The notes beneath the pieces were generated by a model, which was not told the origin of the DNA, ran no database searches, and worked only from the letters and a program-made list of their open reading frames with translations. Positions 1 to 5,021 of a DNA stretch of 5,021 bases are shown piece by piece; position 1 is the stretch's first letter, and every line of letters begins with the position of its first letter. Both the position numbers and the translations under genes were made by a program. The stretch lies in contig CANGRU010000156.1 of assembly GCA_947456315.1 (NCBI GenBank), positions 1-5,021 on the forward strand, in the 5' to 3' direction. This DNA is from Beijerinckiaceae bacterium (GTDB lineage Bacteria; Pseudomonadota; Alphaproteobacteria; Rhizobiales; Beijerinckiaceae).

Positions 1-65
1 ACATCAACCTGACGCAAAAACCCGATCCATCGCTTTTCAAGATCAATTACGAGCGTTTCGACTAA
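1..65 (+). CDS. lolA: C-terminal end of a gene, probably outer-membrane lipoprotein carrier LolA (partial)
   Basis: The frame starting at base 3 is open from the left edge to a TAA at 63-65 and encodes the last 20 residues of a protein, INLTQKPDPSLFKINYERFD. The pattern of a short strand followed by 'DPSLFKINY' resembles the C-terminal end of alphaproteobacterial LolA-family proteins, the periplasmic chaperones that move lipoproteins from the Lol ABC transporter to the outer membrane. In many Hyphomicrobiales a lolA gene sits just upstream of xth in the same direction, and that context is half of the argument. Twenty residues are too few for a firm family call, so the identity is inference. 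The reading frame and stop are seen directly. No convincing terminator separates it from xth: a short palindrome (GGAAAA-CA-TTTTCC, 75-88) and a T-rich run (103-112) lie in the gap but do not form a classical stem plus T-tract. Confidence 0.5.
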   Translation, partial: INLTQKPDPSLFKINYERFD

Positions 66-114
66 GCTCGTTCTGGAAAACATTTTCCTAGGCTTGAAGC
101 AGTTTTTTCTTTGT

Positions 115-140
115 GTCACCTCATGATGAAGCGAGGTGAC
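115..140 (+). promoter_or_regulatory. Hairpin enclosing the xth ribosome-binding site
   Basis: GTCACCTC (115-122) and GAGGTGAC (133-140) are perfect reverse complements around a 10-base loop. The right arm is the Shine-Dalgarno sequence of xth: GAGGTGA (133-139) is a long match to the 16S anti-SD and ends 3 bases before the GTG start at 143. The left arm carries TCACCTC, the same bases as the 16S anti-SD itself, so the leader RNA can pair with its own ribosome-binding site. That would lower or condition xth translation, for example by temperature or coupling to upstream translation. The pairing is seen; a regulatory effect is inferred. An 8-bp stem is not rare by chance, but its exact placement on the SD is notable. 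Confidence 0.45.
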
Positions 141-142
141 CT

Positions 143-952
143 GTGTCCTTAAAAATTGCGACTTGGAATATCAATTCTGTCCGGCTGCGCATGCCGATCG
201 TGCTGCGTTATCTAAAGTCGCACGGGCCGGATGTCCTTTGTCTCCAGGAAACAAAATGTCGCGACAGTGAGTTTCCTTCAAGCGATTTGCGCGCTGCTGG
301 TTATCAGCATCTCGCGATCAATGGCCAGAAGGGTTATCATGGCGTGGCCATTGCCTCGCGTATGCCGCTTGCAGATATCGACAAGCACGAATTCTGCAAC
401 ATGGGTGACGCCCGCCATATTTCAGCAAAAGTCATCACCGGACAGCGCCAGATTACGGTTCATAATTTCTACGTGCCCGCGGGCGGTGATATCGCTGATC
501 GTGAGCTCAATCCTAAATTCGGCCACAAGCTCGATTTCCTTGACGAAATGGCTGAGTGGATGACAGCTGAAAAACTTGCCCACACACCATCTGTTCTTGT
601 TGGCGATCTGAATATTGCACCACTTGAACATGACGTGTGGAGCCACAAGGCTTTGGTCAAAGTTGTCAGCCACACGCCCATCGAAGTCGAAAGATTGAAA
701 AAAGTGTTTGAAGCGGGTCCATGGGTGGACGCGCTCCGCACAAAAATTCCGGAAGATCAAAAGCTCTACACATGGTGGAGCTACCGCTCTCCGGATTGGG
801 AAAGCGCCAATAAAGGTCGCCGTCTTGATCATGTTTGGCTAAGCGCTGATCTAAAATCGGCGCTGGCAGATCTGGATATTTTGAAAGATGCGCGCGGTTG
901 GGAGCGCCCGTCAGATCATGTGCCCGTGATGATTTCGCTCAAGGATGAATAG
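143..952 (+). CDS. xth: Exodeoxyribonuclease III (AP endonuclease, EEP family)
   Basis: A 269-residue protein of the ExoIII/APE1 endonuclease-exonuclease-phosphatase fold, about the usual ExoIII length (E. coli 268). It cuts the backbone 5' to abasic sites in base-excision repair and has 3'-5' exonuclease and 3'-phosphatase activity in the cytoplasm. All expected motifs are in order: Asn9 in TWNINSVR, metal-binding Glu36 in LCLQETKC, GYHGVAI (64-70), Tyr110 in NFYVPAGG, Asp155/Asn157 in VGDLNIAP, Asp229 in RRLDHVWLS, and the terminal Asp258-His259 pair in ERPSDHVPV. The GTG at 143 is the only sensible start: an in-frame TGA lies at 137-139, and a later start would remove the first beta-strand with Asn9. 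The SD GAGGTGA sits 3 bases upstream, inside a hairpin. The stop TAG (950-952) abuts the stop of the convergent cyclic-nucleotide-binding gene with no gap. The family call is secure. By sequence it looks closer to the XthA type than to the Neisserial NApe type, but I did not test this. Confidence 0.97.
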   Translation: MSLKIATWNINSVRLRMPIVLRYLKSHGPDVLCLQETKCRDSEFPSSDLRAAGYQHLAINGQKGYHGVAIASRMPLADIDKHEFCNMGDARHISAKVITGQRQITVHNFYVPAGGDIADRELNPKFGHKLDFLDEMAEWMTAEKLAHTPSVLVGDLNIAPLEHDVWSHKALVKVVSHTPIEVERLKKVFEAGPWVDALRTKIPEDQKLYTWWSYRSPDWESANKGRRLDHVWLSADLKSALADLDILKDARGWERPSDHVPVMISLKDE

Positions 953-1390
953 TCAAAAACCTTCATGCGCAAGGGTTTTTGTGAGCGCTGTTAGACGCGC
1001 CTCAATCGAGGCTCGTGCTTTTTGAGCTGACTTTGGATATTCTTTCATCACACGATGAAACACATGCCGTCCGATTTGCATCACCGTTGCGGGTTCACGC
1101 GCAATGATGGTTGCCGGCCGCTCTGTGTTTGTGAACAAAGCCATTTCACCAATTAATGAAAAGGGGGAAATGATTTTCTGCATCTCCGGATGTGCTGGAT
1201 CTTCAATCTGAAACGATCCGGAGAGGACAAAAAAACCATCTTGGGAGGGTTCACCCTTGCGGAAAAGCACATCTCCCATCCGCAAGATTCGGGTCTCTGC
1301 AGAAAAGGCCAAAAGCCTGAGAGCGTCAGGCTCTATTTCCTGAAAAAGTGGAAGCCGCGCCATATCGCGGACGTCATCTTCGAGAGCCAT
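953..1390 (-). CDS. Stand-alone cyclic-nucleotide-binding domain protein (Crp/Fnr-like, no DNA-binding domain)
   Basis: A 145-residue protein made almost entirely of one cNMP-binding (CNB) domain. The N-terminal helix (residues 4-31, with LPLFQEIEPDALRLLAF) leads into the beta-roll: the MGDVLFRKGE strand-turn (38-47), FFVLSGSFQI (53-62), and the phosphate-binding cassette GEMALFTNTERPATIIA (81-97). The cassette's Glu82 and Arg91 are the usual ribose- and phosphate-contacting residues, so cyclic nucleotide binding is plausible. The usual small residue after Arg is replaced by Pro92. The C-terminal helix (about 109-142) is followed by the stop, so there is no helix-turn-helix and no enzyme domain; the protein presumably signals through a partner. 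The gene starts 16 bp after the response-regulator stop, with a purine-rich GGCGGGATGAG before its ATG, so the two are almost certainly co-transcribed. Similar proteins are often misnamed Crp-family regulators or 'cAMP-dependent protein kinase regulatory subunit'. The domain call is firm; ligand and partner are unknown. Confidence 0.92.
   Translation of the reverse strand: MALEDDVRDMARLPLFQEIEPDALRLLAFSAETRILRMGDVLFRKGEPSQDGFFVLSGSFQIEDPAHPEMQKIISPFSLIGEMALFTNTERPATIIAREPATVMQIGRHVFHRVMKEYPKSAQKARASIEARLTALTKTLAHEGF
955..980. terminator. Possible bidirectional terminator between convergent xth and the cyclic-nucleotide-binding gene
   Basis: AAAAACC (955-961) and GGTTTTT (974-980) are perfect complements, and the inner CTT/AAG bases can lengthen the stem. 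The A-tract/stem/T-tract layout works in both directions and lies exactly where xth and the minus-strand gene meet. It sits inside the last codons of the minus-strand gene because there is no intergenic space. The GC part of the stem is weak (essentially CC/GG plus the inner bases), so this is a candidate only. A second small stem, GCCTC/GAGGC (999-1012), followed six bases later by a T-run (1019-1023), could serve xth instead. Confidence 0.3.
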
Positions 1391-1406
1391 CTCATCCCGC
1401 CTTTAT

Positions 1407-2093
1407 TTAAGGGACGAGTTTATATCCCCCTGCATCAGTTACCAAGAGCTGAGCGCTAGCTGGGTTCACTTCGATCTTCTGACGCAGACGATAAATGTGC
1501 GTTTCCAGAGTATGTGTAGTCACAGCAGCATTATAGCCCCAGACTTCACGCAGCAGCACATCCCGCGTCACCACCTGCTGACCCGCACGGTAAAGGAAGC
1601 GCAGAATTGACGTTTCCTTTTCCGTTAGCCGGAGTTTTCCGCCCTTTTCGGTCGTCAAAAGCTTTGAGCCGGGCTTGAACATGTAGGGGCCGATGCGGAA
1701 AACCGCATCGTCACTGGCCTCATGCTGGCGCATATGAGCGCGAATGCGCGCCAAAAGAACGGCAAACCGGAAAGGCTTGGTGACATAGTCATTGGCACCT
1801 GATTCGAGCCCGATGACCGTATCTTCGTCCGTATCGTGGCCGGTGAGCATAATGACGGGGCTTTTGAAGCCGGCCTCCCGCATTTTCTTGACTGCCTCAC
1901 GCCCATCAAGATCTGGCAGGCCGACGTCCATCAGCACGAGATCTGGAGCCTCATCCTTGGCCGCGGTCATAGCCGCGAGGGCACAATCCGCTTGAACCAC
2001 CGAAAATTCAGGATGAAAGGCCAATTGCTCTGCCAGAGCAGACCGCAAATCATGGTCATCGTCAGCGATCAAAATCTTTCGGACTTGGTTCAT
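1407..2093 (-). CDS. cenR: OmpR/PhoB-family response regulator, CenR/OtpR-like
   Basis: A 228-residue two-domain response regulator that should bind DNA after phosphorylation by a histidine kinase. The receiver domain (about 5-122) has the acidic pocket Asp11-Asp12-Asp13, the phospho-acceptor Asp56 in LVLMDVGLPDLDG, switch Thr84 in VIMLTGHD, and Lys106 in YVTKPF. The winged-helix domain (about 131-227) contains LRLTEKETSILRFLYRAG, the recognition region TTHTLETHIYRLRQKIE, and the C-terminal hairpin GGYKLVP. The 'GANDYVTKPFRFAVLLARIR' stretch and the domain ending match the alphaproteobacterial CenR group, including Brucella OtpR. Those regulators are linked to envelope integrity and beta-lactam tolerance; this assignment is from memory of the family, so the symbol is less certain than the fold. 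No histidine kinase is in the window. A GGGGTGA SD precedes the ATG by 6 bases. It leads an operon with the cyclic-nucleotide-binding gene and diverges from an L,D-transpeptidase that may be one of its targets. Confidence 0.95.
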   Translation of the reverse strand: MNQVRKILIADDDHDLRSALAEQLAFHPEFSVVQADCALAAMTAAKDEAPDLVLMDVGLPDLDGREAVKKMREAGFKSPVIMLTGHDTDEDTVIGLESGANDYVTKPFRFAVLLARIRAHMRQHEASDDAVFRIGPYMFKPGSKLLTTEKGGKLRLTEKETSILRFLYRAGQQVVTRDVLLREVWGYNAAVTTHTLETHIYRLRQKIEVNPASAQLLVTDAGGYKLVP

Positions 2094-2178
2094 TGATTTT
2101 CACCCCACCCATCAACCTATATCTATTACGTGGAAGGTGTGGCTTCCAGATGTGACCTGCGATGGTAAGCTCAACTCT
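2094..2178. promoter_or_regulatory. Divergent control region between the response regulator and the L,D-transpeptidase
   Basis: This 85-bp gap must hold the promoters of both divergent genes. It contains the response-regulator SD, an A/T-rich TATATCTATTA (2118-2128) that could supply a -10 element, and TTGATT (2093-2098) as a weak plus-strand -35 about 19 bp upstream of TATATC. A perfect 6-bp inverted repeat, TGGAAG-gtgtgg-CTTCCA (2131-2148), lies just downstream of the A/T-rich part and is a reasonable operator candidate, perhaps for autoregulation. The promoter elements are weak matches and the operator role is inferred. Confidence 0.4.
2100..2106 (-). promoter_or_regulatory. Ribosome-binding site of the response regulator
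   Basis: On the minus strand GGGGTGA lies 6 bases before the ATG at 2093-2091. It is a strong Shine-Dalgarno match and fixes the start of the response regulator. Confidence 0.7.
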
Positions 2179-2721
2179 ATGTGTTCGAATAAAAAACTGA
2201 CCCGGCTGGTTATTCGCCAGACATCCCCGCACCAGATGCCCTGGGCAGCTCGCATTCACGTCGGGCCGTTGATCATCCGGGCTGCCATCGGCAAAAGCGG
2301 TATCTCGCACGCCAAACGGGAAGGTGACGGAAAGACGCCAGCCGGCCGCTTTCTGCTGCGCCAAGGTTGGTATCGGGGAGACCGGATGCTGCGCTTATGC
2401 TGCACCCCCAACCTAAAATTGCTGCGCAGCAATTTTGGCTGGTGCGACCAAAGCGGCGCGCGTCTTTACAATAGGCCTGTGCCTGCTGGCGACCGGCTTG
2501 GCCACGAAAAACTATGGCGAGATGACGATGTTTATGACATTGTTTTCGCAACAAGCCATAATGAAAGGCCACGCATTCAGGGCGCGGGCAGTGCCATTTT
2601 CTTTCATCTGGCGCGAGCAGATTATTCCGGAACCGAAGGATGCATTGCCATTTCAAAGGATGCCATGCGTCGACTTTTGCCCCGATTAGGCAAGAAAGTT
2701 CTTTTAGAAATAAAGAGTTAG
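2179..2721 (+). CDS. L,D-transpeptidase family protein (YkuD catalytic domain), no signal peptide
   Basis: A 180-residue YkuD-domain protein from the ATG at 2179. The domain fills nearly the whole chain: LTRLVIR (7-13), the conserved KREGDGKTPAG (46-56), FGWCDQSGARLYNRPV (86-101), HEKLWRDDDVYDIVF (109-123), and the active site with His143 in IFFHLARADY and nucleophile Cys155 in TEGCIAIS. L,D-transpeptidases form or exchange peptidoglycan cross-links through this Cys and resist most penicillins. The core reads T-E-G-C rather than the common S-H-G-C, and there is no signal peptide or membrane segment. Both traits fit a compact alpha/betaproteobacterial subgroup; whether it is the 1,3-cross-linking type is a guess. 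The frame also opens at GTG 2137 (194 residues), but that start has no spaced SD, overlaps a palindrome, and adds residues outside the family pattern, so 2179 is preferred. A perfect 22-bp palindrome lies in codons 79-86. The stop overlaps the convergent yggS stop. Confidence 0.9.
   Translation: MCSNKKLTRLVIRQTSPHQMPWAARIHVGPLIIRAAIGKSGISHAKREGDGKTPAGRFLLRQGWYRGDRMLRLCCTPNLKLLRSNFGWCDQSGARLYNRPVPAGDRLGHEKLWRDDDVYDIVFATSHNERPRIQGAGSAIFFHLARADYSGTEGCIAISKDAMRRLLPRLGKKVLLEIKS
2415..2436. repeat. Perfect 22-bp palindrome inside the L,D-transpeptidase gene
   Basis: AAAATTGCTGC (2415-2425) is followed immediately by its exact reverse complement GCAGCAATTTT (2426-2436). One more pair on each side (2414/2437 as a U-G wobble, 2413/2438 as C-G) would hold in RNA. 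It combines an A-tract, a GC-rich core and a T-tract, so as RNA it resembles a small bidirectional terminator (nine-pair stem, GCGC loop); as DNA it resembles a dimeric operator. By a simple 4^-11 estimate such a palindrome is expected about 0.001 times in a window this long. The host reading frame stays intact. Only one copy is in the window. Confidence 0.85.
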
Positions 2722-3416
2722 ACAGATTCAGCCGGATCATGACGGGTGCCGAAAATGGCTGAGCCGACCCTGACATGGGTTGCACCGAGTTGGATACCCA
2801 ACTCATAATCCGCGCTCATGCCCATGGAGAGCTTGGCTAAACCATTGCGCCGGGCAATGGTCGAGAGCAAAGCAAAATGTGGGGAAGCCTGCTCGTCAGC
2901 CGGCGGAATGCACATGAGGCCTGTCACGGGGAGCGCACAGGTTTCGCGGCAAAAGGCGATAAAAGCATCGGCCTCTTCTGGAAGAATGCCTGCCTTCTGA
3001 GGCTCGCGTCCCGTATTGACCTCGATGTAAAGCTCGGGACGCCGGTCCGTGGTCTGAAACTCCTTCGCCAAAGCTTCGGCCAAACGGGGACGGTCTAGCG
3101 TTTCGATGACATCAAAAACCGCCACGGCCTCACGCACCTTATTGGTCTGTAGGGGACCGATCAGGTGGAGCTCGATGTTTGGGAAGCGGCGGCGAAGATC
3201 AGGCCACTTTTTCTGGGCCTCTTGGACCCGATTTTCACCAAAAACCTGCTCGCCAGCCTCGAGGGCGGGAAGAATATCGTCAGCTGACTTGGTTTTGGTG
3301 ACACAAACGAGCTGAACAGAGCCGGCAAGACGACCTGCATCCTGCTCGGATCGGGCAATACGCGCCCTCACCACTTGCAAAGCTTCCGCAACATGGTTTG
3401 TGCCGGCCTGGTCCAT
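2718..3416 (-). CDS. yggS: YggS/PROSC family pyridoxal 5'-phosphate homeostasis protein
   Basis: A 232-residue single-domain PLP-binding protein of the YggS/PLPBP (COG0325) family, a TIM-barrel fold like the N-terminal domain of alanine racemase. It binds PLP and keeps the free cofactor and amino-acid pools balanced in the cytoplasm; no enzymatic reaction is established for the family. Key features are the PLP lysine Lys41 in LVCVTKTK, FGENRVQEAQKKW (59-71), LHLIGPLQTNKVR (83-95), YIEVNTGREPQKAG (130-143), GLMCIPP (166-172), and the phosphate-binding end MGMSADYELGIQLGATHVRVGSAIFG (198-223). The frame stays open another 150 codons upstream, to 3866, but that part runs antisense through leuS. 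The ATG at 3416 has an AGGAG SD 7 bases before it and gives the normal family length. It is divergent from leuS, and its stop overlaps the convergent L,D-transpeptidase stop by 4 bases (the TTAG at 2718-2721). The call is secure. Confidence 0.97.
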   Translation of the reverse strand: MDQAGTNHVAEALQVVRARIARSEQDAGRLAGSVQLVCVTKTKSADDILPALEAGEQVFGENRVQEAQKKWPDLRRRFPNIELHLIGPLQTNKVREAVAVFDVIETLDRPRLAEALAKEFQTTDRRPELYIEVNTGREPQKAGILPEEADAFIAFCRETCALPVTGLMCIPPADEQASPHFALLSTIARRNGLAKLSMGMSADYELGIQLGATHVRVGSAIFGTRHDPAESV

Positions 3417-3423
3417 TCGAAAA

Positions 3424-3428
3424 CTCCT
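3424..3428 (-). promoter_or_regulatory. yggS: Ribosome-binding site of yggS
   Basis: On the minus strand AGGAG lies 7 bases upstream of the ATG at 3416-3414. This near-ideal Shine-Dalgarno sequence decides between this start and the much longer open frame that runs back into leuS. Confidence 0.8.
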
Positions 3429-3469
3429 GTTTCGAGCCCGATTTAGCAGGGCGTGATGCAATTGCCTAT

Positions 3470-3494
3470 CAGGGGTCAGAAAGATTGACCCCTG
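3470..3494. promoter_or_regulatory. Perfect 9-bp inverted repeat, candidate operator
   Basis: CAGGGGTCA (3470-3478) and TGACCCCTG (3486-3494) are exact complements around a 7-base loop (3479-3485). Neither strand shows a T-run after it, so it is not a classical terminator. The right arm contains TTGACC overlapping its inner edge, so a protein bound here could cover a leuS -35 element. In RNA it would be a stable hairpin in the leuS leader if transcription starts upstream of it. The symmetry is seen; the role is inferred. Confidence 0.5.
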
Positions 3495-3575
3495 CCGCGA
3501 AATCATGCTCATTGCCGAACATTCACGTAAGTGCAAAGCCCACCAGGCTGCAGATTCAAGAGCATTGATCAGTTC

Positions 3576-5021
3576 ATGACGTCGGAACGCTACAACCCGC
3601 GGGATGCGGAAAAAAAATGGCAGAAAATCTGGGCGGAACGCGACACGTTCCGGACTGACAATTCTGATCCACGACCAAAATATTATGTTTTGGAAATGTT
3701 TCCCTATCCGTCCGGCCGCATCCACATGGGCCACGTCCGCAATTATGCCATGGGCGATGTGGTGGCGCGCTACAAGCGGGCACGCGGTTTCAATGTCTTG
3801 CATCCGATGGGATGGGACGCATTTGGAATGCCGGCTGAAAACGCCGCCATGCAGAACAAAAGCCATCCGGCAAAGTGGACTTATGCCAATATTGCCACCA
3901 TGCGCGGCCAGCTCAAATCAATGGGTCTGTCGCTCGACTGGTCGCGTGAAATCGCCACTTGTGATCCGAGCTATTACAAACACCAGCAACGCCTCTTCCT
4001 CGATTTTTTGAAAGCTGGTCTCGTCACCCGCAAAAAATCGAAAGTGAACTGGGATCCTGTTGACCAGACAGTGCTTGCCAATGAGCAAGTCATTGATGGG
4101 CGTGGATGGCGCTCTGGTGCTGTCATCGAACAACGCGAATTGACGCAGTGGTTTTTGAAGATCACCGACTTCGCTCAAGATCTGTCTGACTCTTTGGATG
4201 ATTTGCATCGTTGGCCCGAAAAAGTTCGGCTGATGCAAAAGAACTGGATCGGCCGCTCGGAAGGTCTGCGCGTCCGTTTTCAATTGTCTGACAATTCCAT
4301 TACGACAGAGCGTAGCGTCGACGTTTATACGACACGACCCGACACTCTGTTTGGTGCAAAATTTCTTGCCTTGTCAGCCGATCATCCGCTCGCAGTGGAA
4401 GCTGGGAAAAAAGACCCTAAAATTCAGGCTTTCATTGAAGAATGCCGGAAGATGGGTACATCCGTTGCGACCCTTGAAACGGCTGAGAAAAAAGGGGTCG
4501 ACACGGGTCTTCGTGTTCAGCATCCATTCGGTTCATCCTGGCAAATCCCGGTCTGGATCGCCAATTTCGTGCTGATGGATTACGGCACTGGCGCCATCTT
4601 TGGCTGCCCTGCCCATGACCAGCGCGATCTTGATTTTGCGCGCGCCTATAATCTGGGTGCCACGCCTGTTGTATGTCCGGCCGGACAGGATGCAGCAACC
4701 TTTACCATTGGAAATGTCGCTTACGATGGCGATGGCACGCTCATCAATTCTCGCTTCCTCGACGGGATGGAAATTTCGGCGGCTAAAGATGAAGTGATGC
4801 GCCGCCTTGAAGCAGTGCAAATTGATGGCAAGCCGCAAGGCGAACGTCAGGTTAATTTCAAATTGCGTGATTGGGGTATATCGCGCCAACGCTACTGGGG
4901 TTGCCCTATCCCGGTCATTCACTGCGATGATTGCGGAACCCTGCCCGTTCCTGTTGCCGACCTTCCTGTGACGTTGCCGGAAGATGTCACTTTTGATCGG
5001 CCGGGAAACCCGCTCGACCAT
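3576..5021 (+). CDS. leuS: Leucyl-tRNA synthetase, N-terminal part (runs off the right edge)
   Basis: The frame from ATG 3576 is open to the end of the window, giving 482 codons of a protein that is normally about 860-880 residues. It is a class I aminoacyl-tRNA synthetase that charges tRNA-Leu with leucine in the cytoplasm. The N-terminus [13 protein letters not shown] is typical. The ATP-binding HIGH motif appears as His50-Met-Gly-His53 in [16 protein letters not shown], followed by [13 protein letters not shown]. The CP1 editing insertion has the threonine-rich TTRPDTLFG (252-260) and [15 protein letters not shown] (337-351), whose Asp residues hold the amino group of mischarged tRNA for hydrolysis, so editing should be intact. 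The catalytic domain resumes at [19 protein letters not shown] (432-450), with the CDDCG strand of the zinc/insert region beginning. The KMSKS loop and anticodon-binding domain lie beyond the window. An eight-A run (3610-3617) falls in codons 12-14. The SD is weak. The call is secure. Confidence 0.98.
   Translation, partial: MTSERYNPRDAEKKWQKIWAERDTFRTDNSDPRPKYYVLEMFPYPSGRIHMGHVRNYAMGDVVARYKRARGFNVLHPMGWDAFGMPAENAAMQNKSHPAKWTYANIATMRGQLKSMGLSLDWSREIATCDPSYYKHQQRLFLDFLKAGLVTRKKSKVNWDPVDQTVLANEQVIDGRGWRSGAVIEQRELTQWFLKITDFAQDLSDSLDDLHRWPEKVRLMQKNWIGRSEGLRVRFQLSDNSITTERSVDVYTTRPDTLFGAKFLALSADHPLAVEAGKKDPKIQAFIEECRKMGTSVATLETAEKKGVDTGLRVQHPFGSSWQIPVWIANFVLMDYGTGAIFGCPAHDQRDLDFARAYNLGATPVVCPAGQDAATFTIGNVAYDGDGTLINSRFLDGMEISAAKDEVMRRLEAVQIDGKPQGERQVNFKLRDWGISRQRYWGCPIPVIHCDDCGTLPVPVADLPVTLPEDVTFDRPGNPLDH

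Larger units (their letters stand above)
3417..3575. promoter_or_regulatory. Divergent yggS/leuS control region
   Basis: These 159 bp separate two divergent housekeeping genes and must hold a promoter for each. Besides the yggS SD they contain the 8-bp palindrome GCAATTGC (3458-3465) and a strong inverted repeat at 3470-3494. TTGACC (3485-3490) could act as a leuS -35 element, but no good -10 follows at the right distance. The leuS start has only a weak, distant purine run (AAGAG, 3558-3562) as an SD. Function is inferred from position. Confidence 0.5.

Noticed and set aside
66..112. Possible terminator after the lolA-like gene (palindrome 75-88, T-rich 103-112)
   Set aside because: The stem before the T-run is only three or four pairs, and the better palindrome is 14 bases away and A/T-rich with a two-base loop.
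123..152. Nine-codon leader frame MMKRGDLCP ahead of xth
   Set aside because: It has no SD and no attenuation-like residue bias. It is mentioned only because it crosses the hairpin; not strong enough to list as a gene.
422..832. 136-codon minus-strand open frame inside xth
   Set aside because: It is antisense to a well-conserved exonuclease III gene, with no recognisable domain or SD.
1691..1710. Hairpin CGATGCGG-AAAA-CCGCATCG in the response-regulator gene
   Set aside because: Eight-pair stems with short loops are expected about once in a window this size. It falls in the linker codons (128-135) and has no T-run.
2137..2178. GTG start at 2137 for the L,D-transpeptidase (14 extra residues)
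   Set aside because: The only purine-rich sequence overlaps the codon itself, the start sits inside an inverted repeat, and the added residues are neither a signal peptide nor part of the domain.
3417..3866. A 150-codon N-terminal extension of yggS in the same open frame
   Set aside because: It runs through the divergent promoter region and antisense to the conserved leuS N-terminus, has no family similarity, and the internal ATG at 3416 has an excellent SD and gives the normal YggS length.
3604..4011. 135-codon plus-strand open frame overlapping leuS
   Set aside because: It is an out-of-frame shadow of leuS; the leuS frame carries all conserved motifs.
4674..4687. 14-bp palindrome TGTCCGGCCGGACA in leuS
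   Set aside because: Its length is close to chance expectation for 5 kb and it lies in ordinary conserved coding sequence.
4533..5021. 162-codon minus-strand open frame inside leuS
   Set aside because: It is antisense to the conserved editing and catalytic domains of leuS and its product has no family features.
1..5021. Mobile element, CRISPR, defence system or RNA gene
   Set aside because: No repeats with spacers, transposase or integrase fragments, tRNA cloverleaf or defence domains are visible; gene content and order look like conserved chromosome.

Overview
The window is an ordinary-looking stretch of chromosome from an alphaproteobacterium, most likely of the order Hyphomicrobiales (Rhizobiales). 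The basis is the close family match of every gene to rhizobial/Brucella-type proteins and the gene order lolA-like / xth / cyclic-nucleotide-binding protein / CenR(OtpR)-type response regulator / L,D-transpeptidase / yggS / leuS. The genus cannot be fixed from sequence alone. Base composition is moderate, close to half G+C. I see no mobile element, CRISPR array, tRNA or rRNA.

Layout: positions 1-65 hold the last 20 codons of a plus-strand gene that is probably lolA. A 77-bp gap follows, ending in a hairpin that encloses the ribosome-binding site of xth (exodeoxyribonuclease III, 143-952, GTG start). Directly abutting xth tail to tail are two minus-strand genes that form an apparent operon read right to left: an OmpR-type response regulator (1407-2093), then 16 bp downstream a small stand-alone cyclic-nucleotide-binding protein (953-1390). 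Diverging from the response regulator is a plus-strand YkuD-family L,D-transpeptidase (best start 2179, end 2721). It overlaps tail to tail by 4 bases with minus-strand yggS (2718-3416, PLP homeostasis protein). A 159-bp divergent control region separates yggS from leuS (leucyl-tRNA synthetase, 3576 to beyond the right edge, 482 codons present).

How they fit together: the central block (response regulator, cyclic-nucleotide-binding protein and divergent L,D-transpeptidase) looks like a cell-envelope control and remodelling unit. The response regulator resembles the CenR/OtpR group, tied in Caulobacter and Brucella to envelope integrity and beta-lactam tolerance. The flanking genes (DNA repair, PLP homeostasis, translation) are housekeeping. 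No clearly new system is visible. The most unusual signals are a perfect 22-bp palindrome inside the L,D-transpeptidase gene, an 8-bp hairpin that buries the xth ribosome-binding site, and a perfect 9-bp inverted repeat in the yggS/leuS control region.
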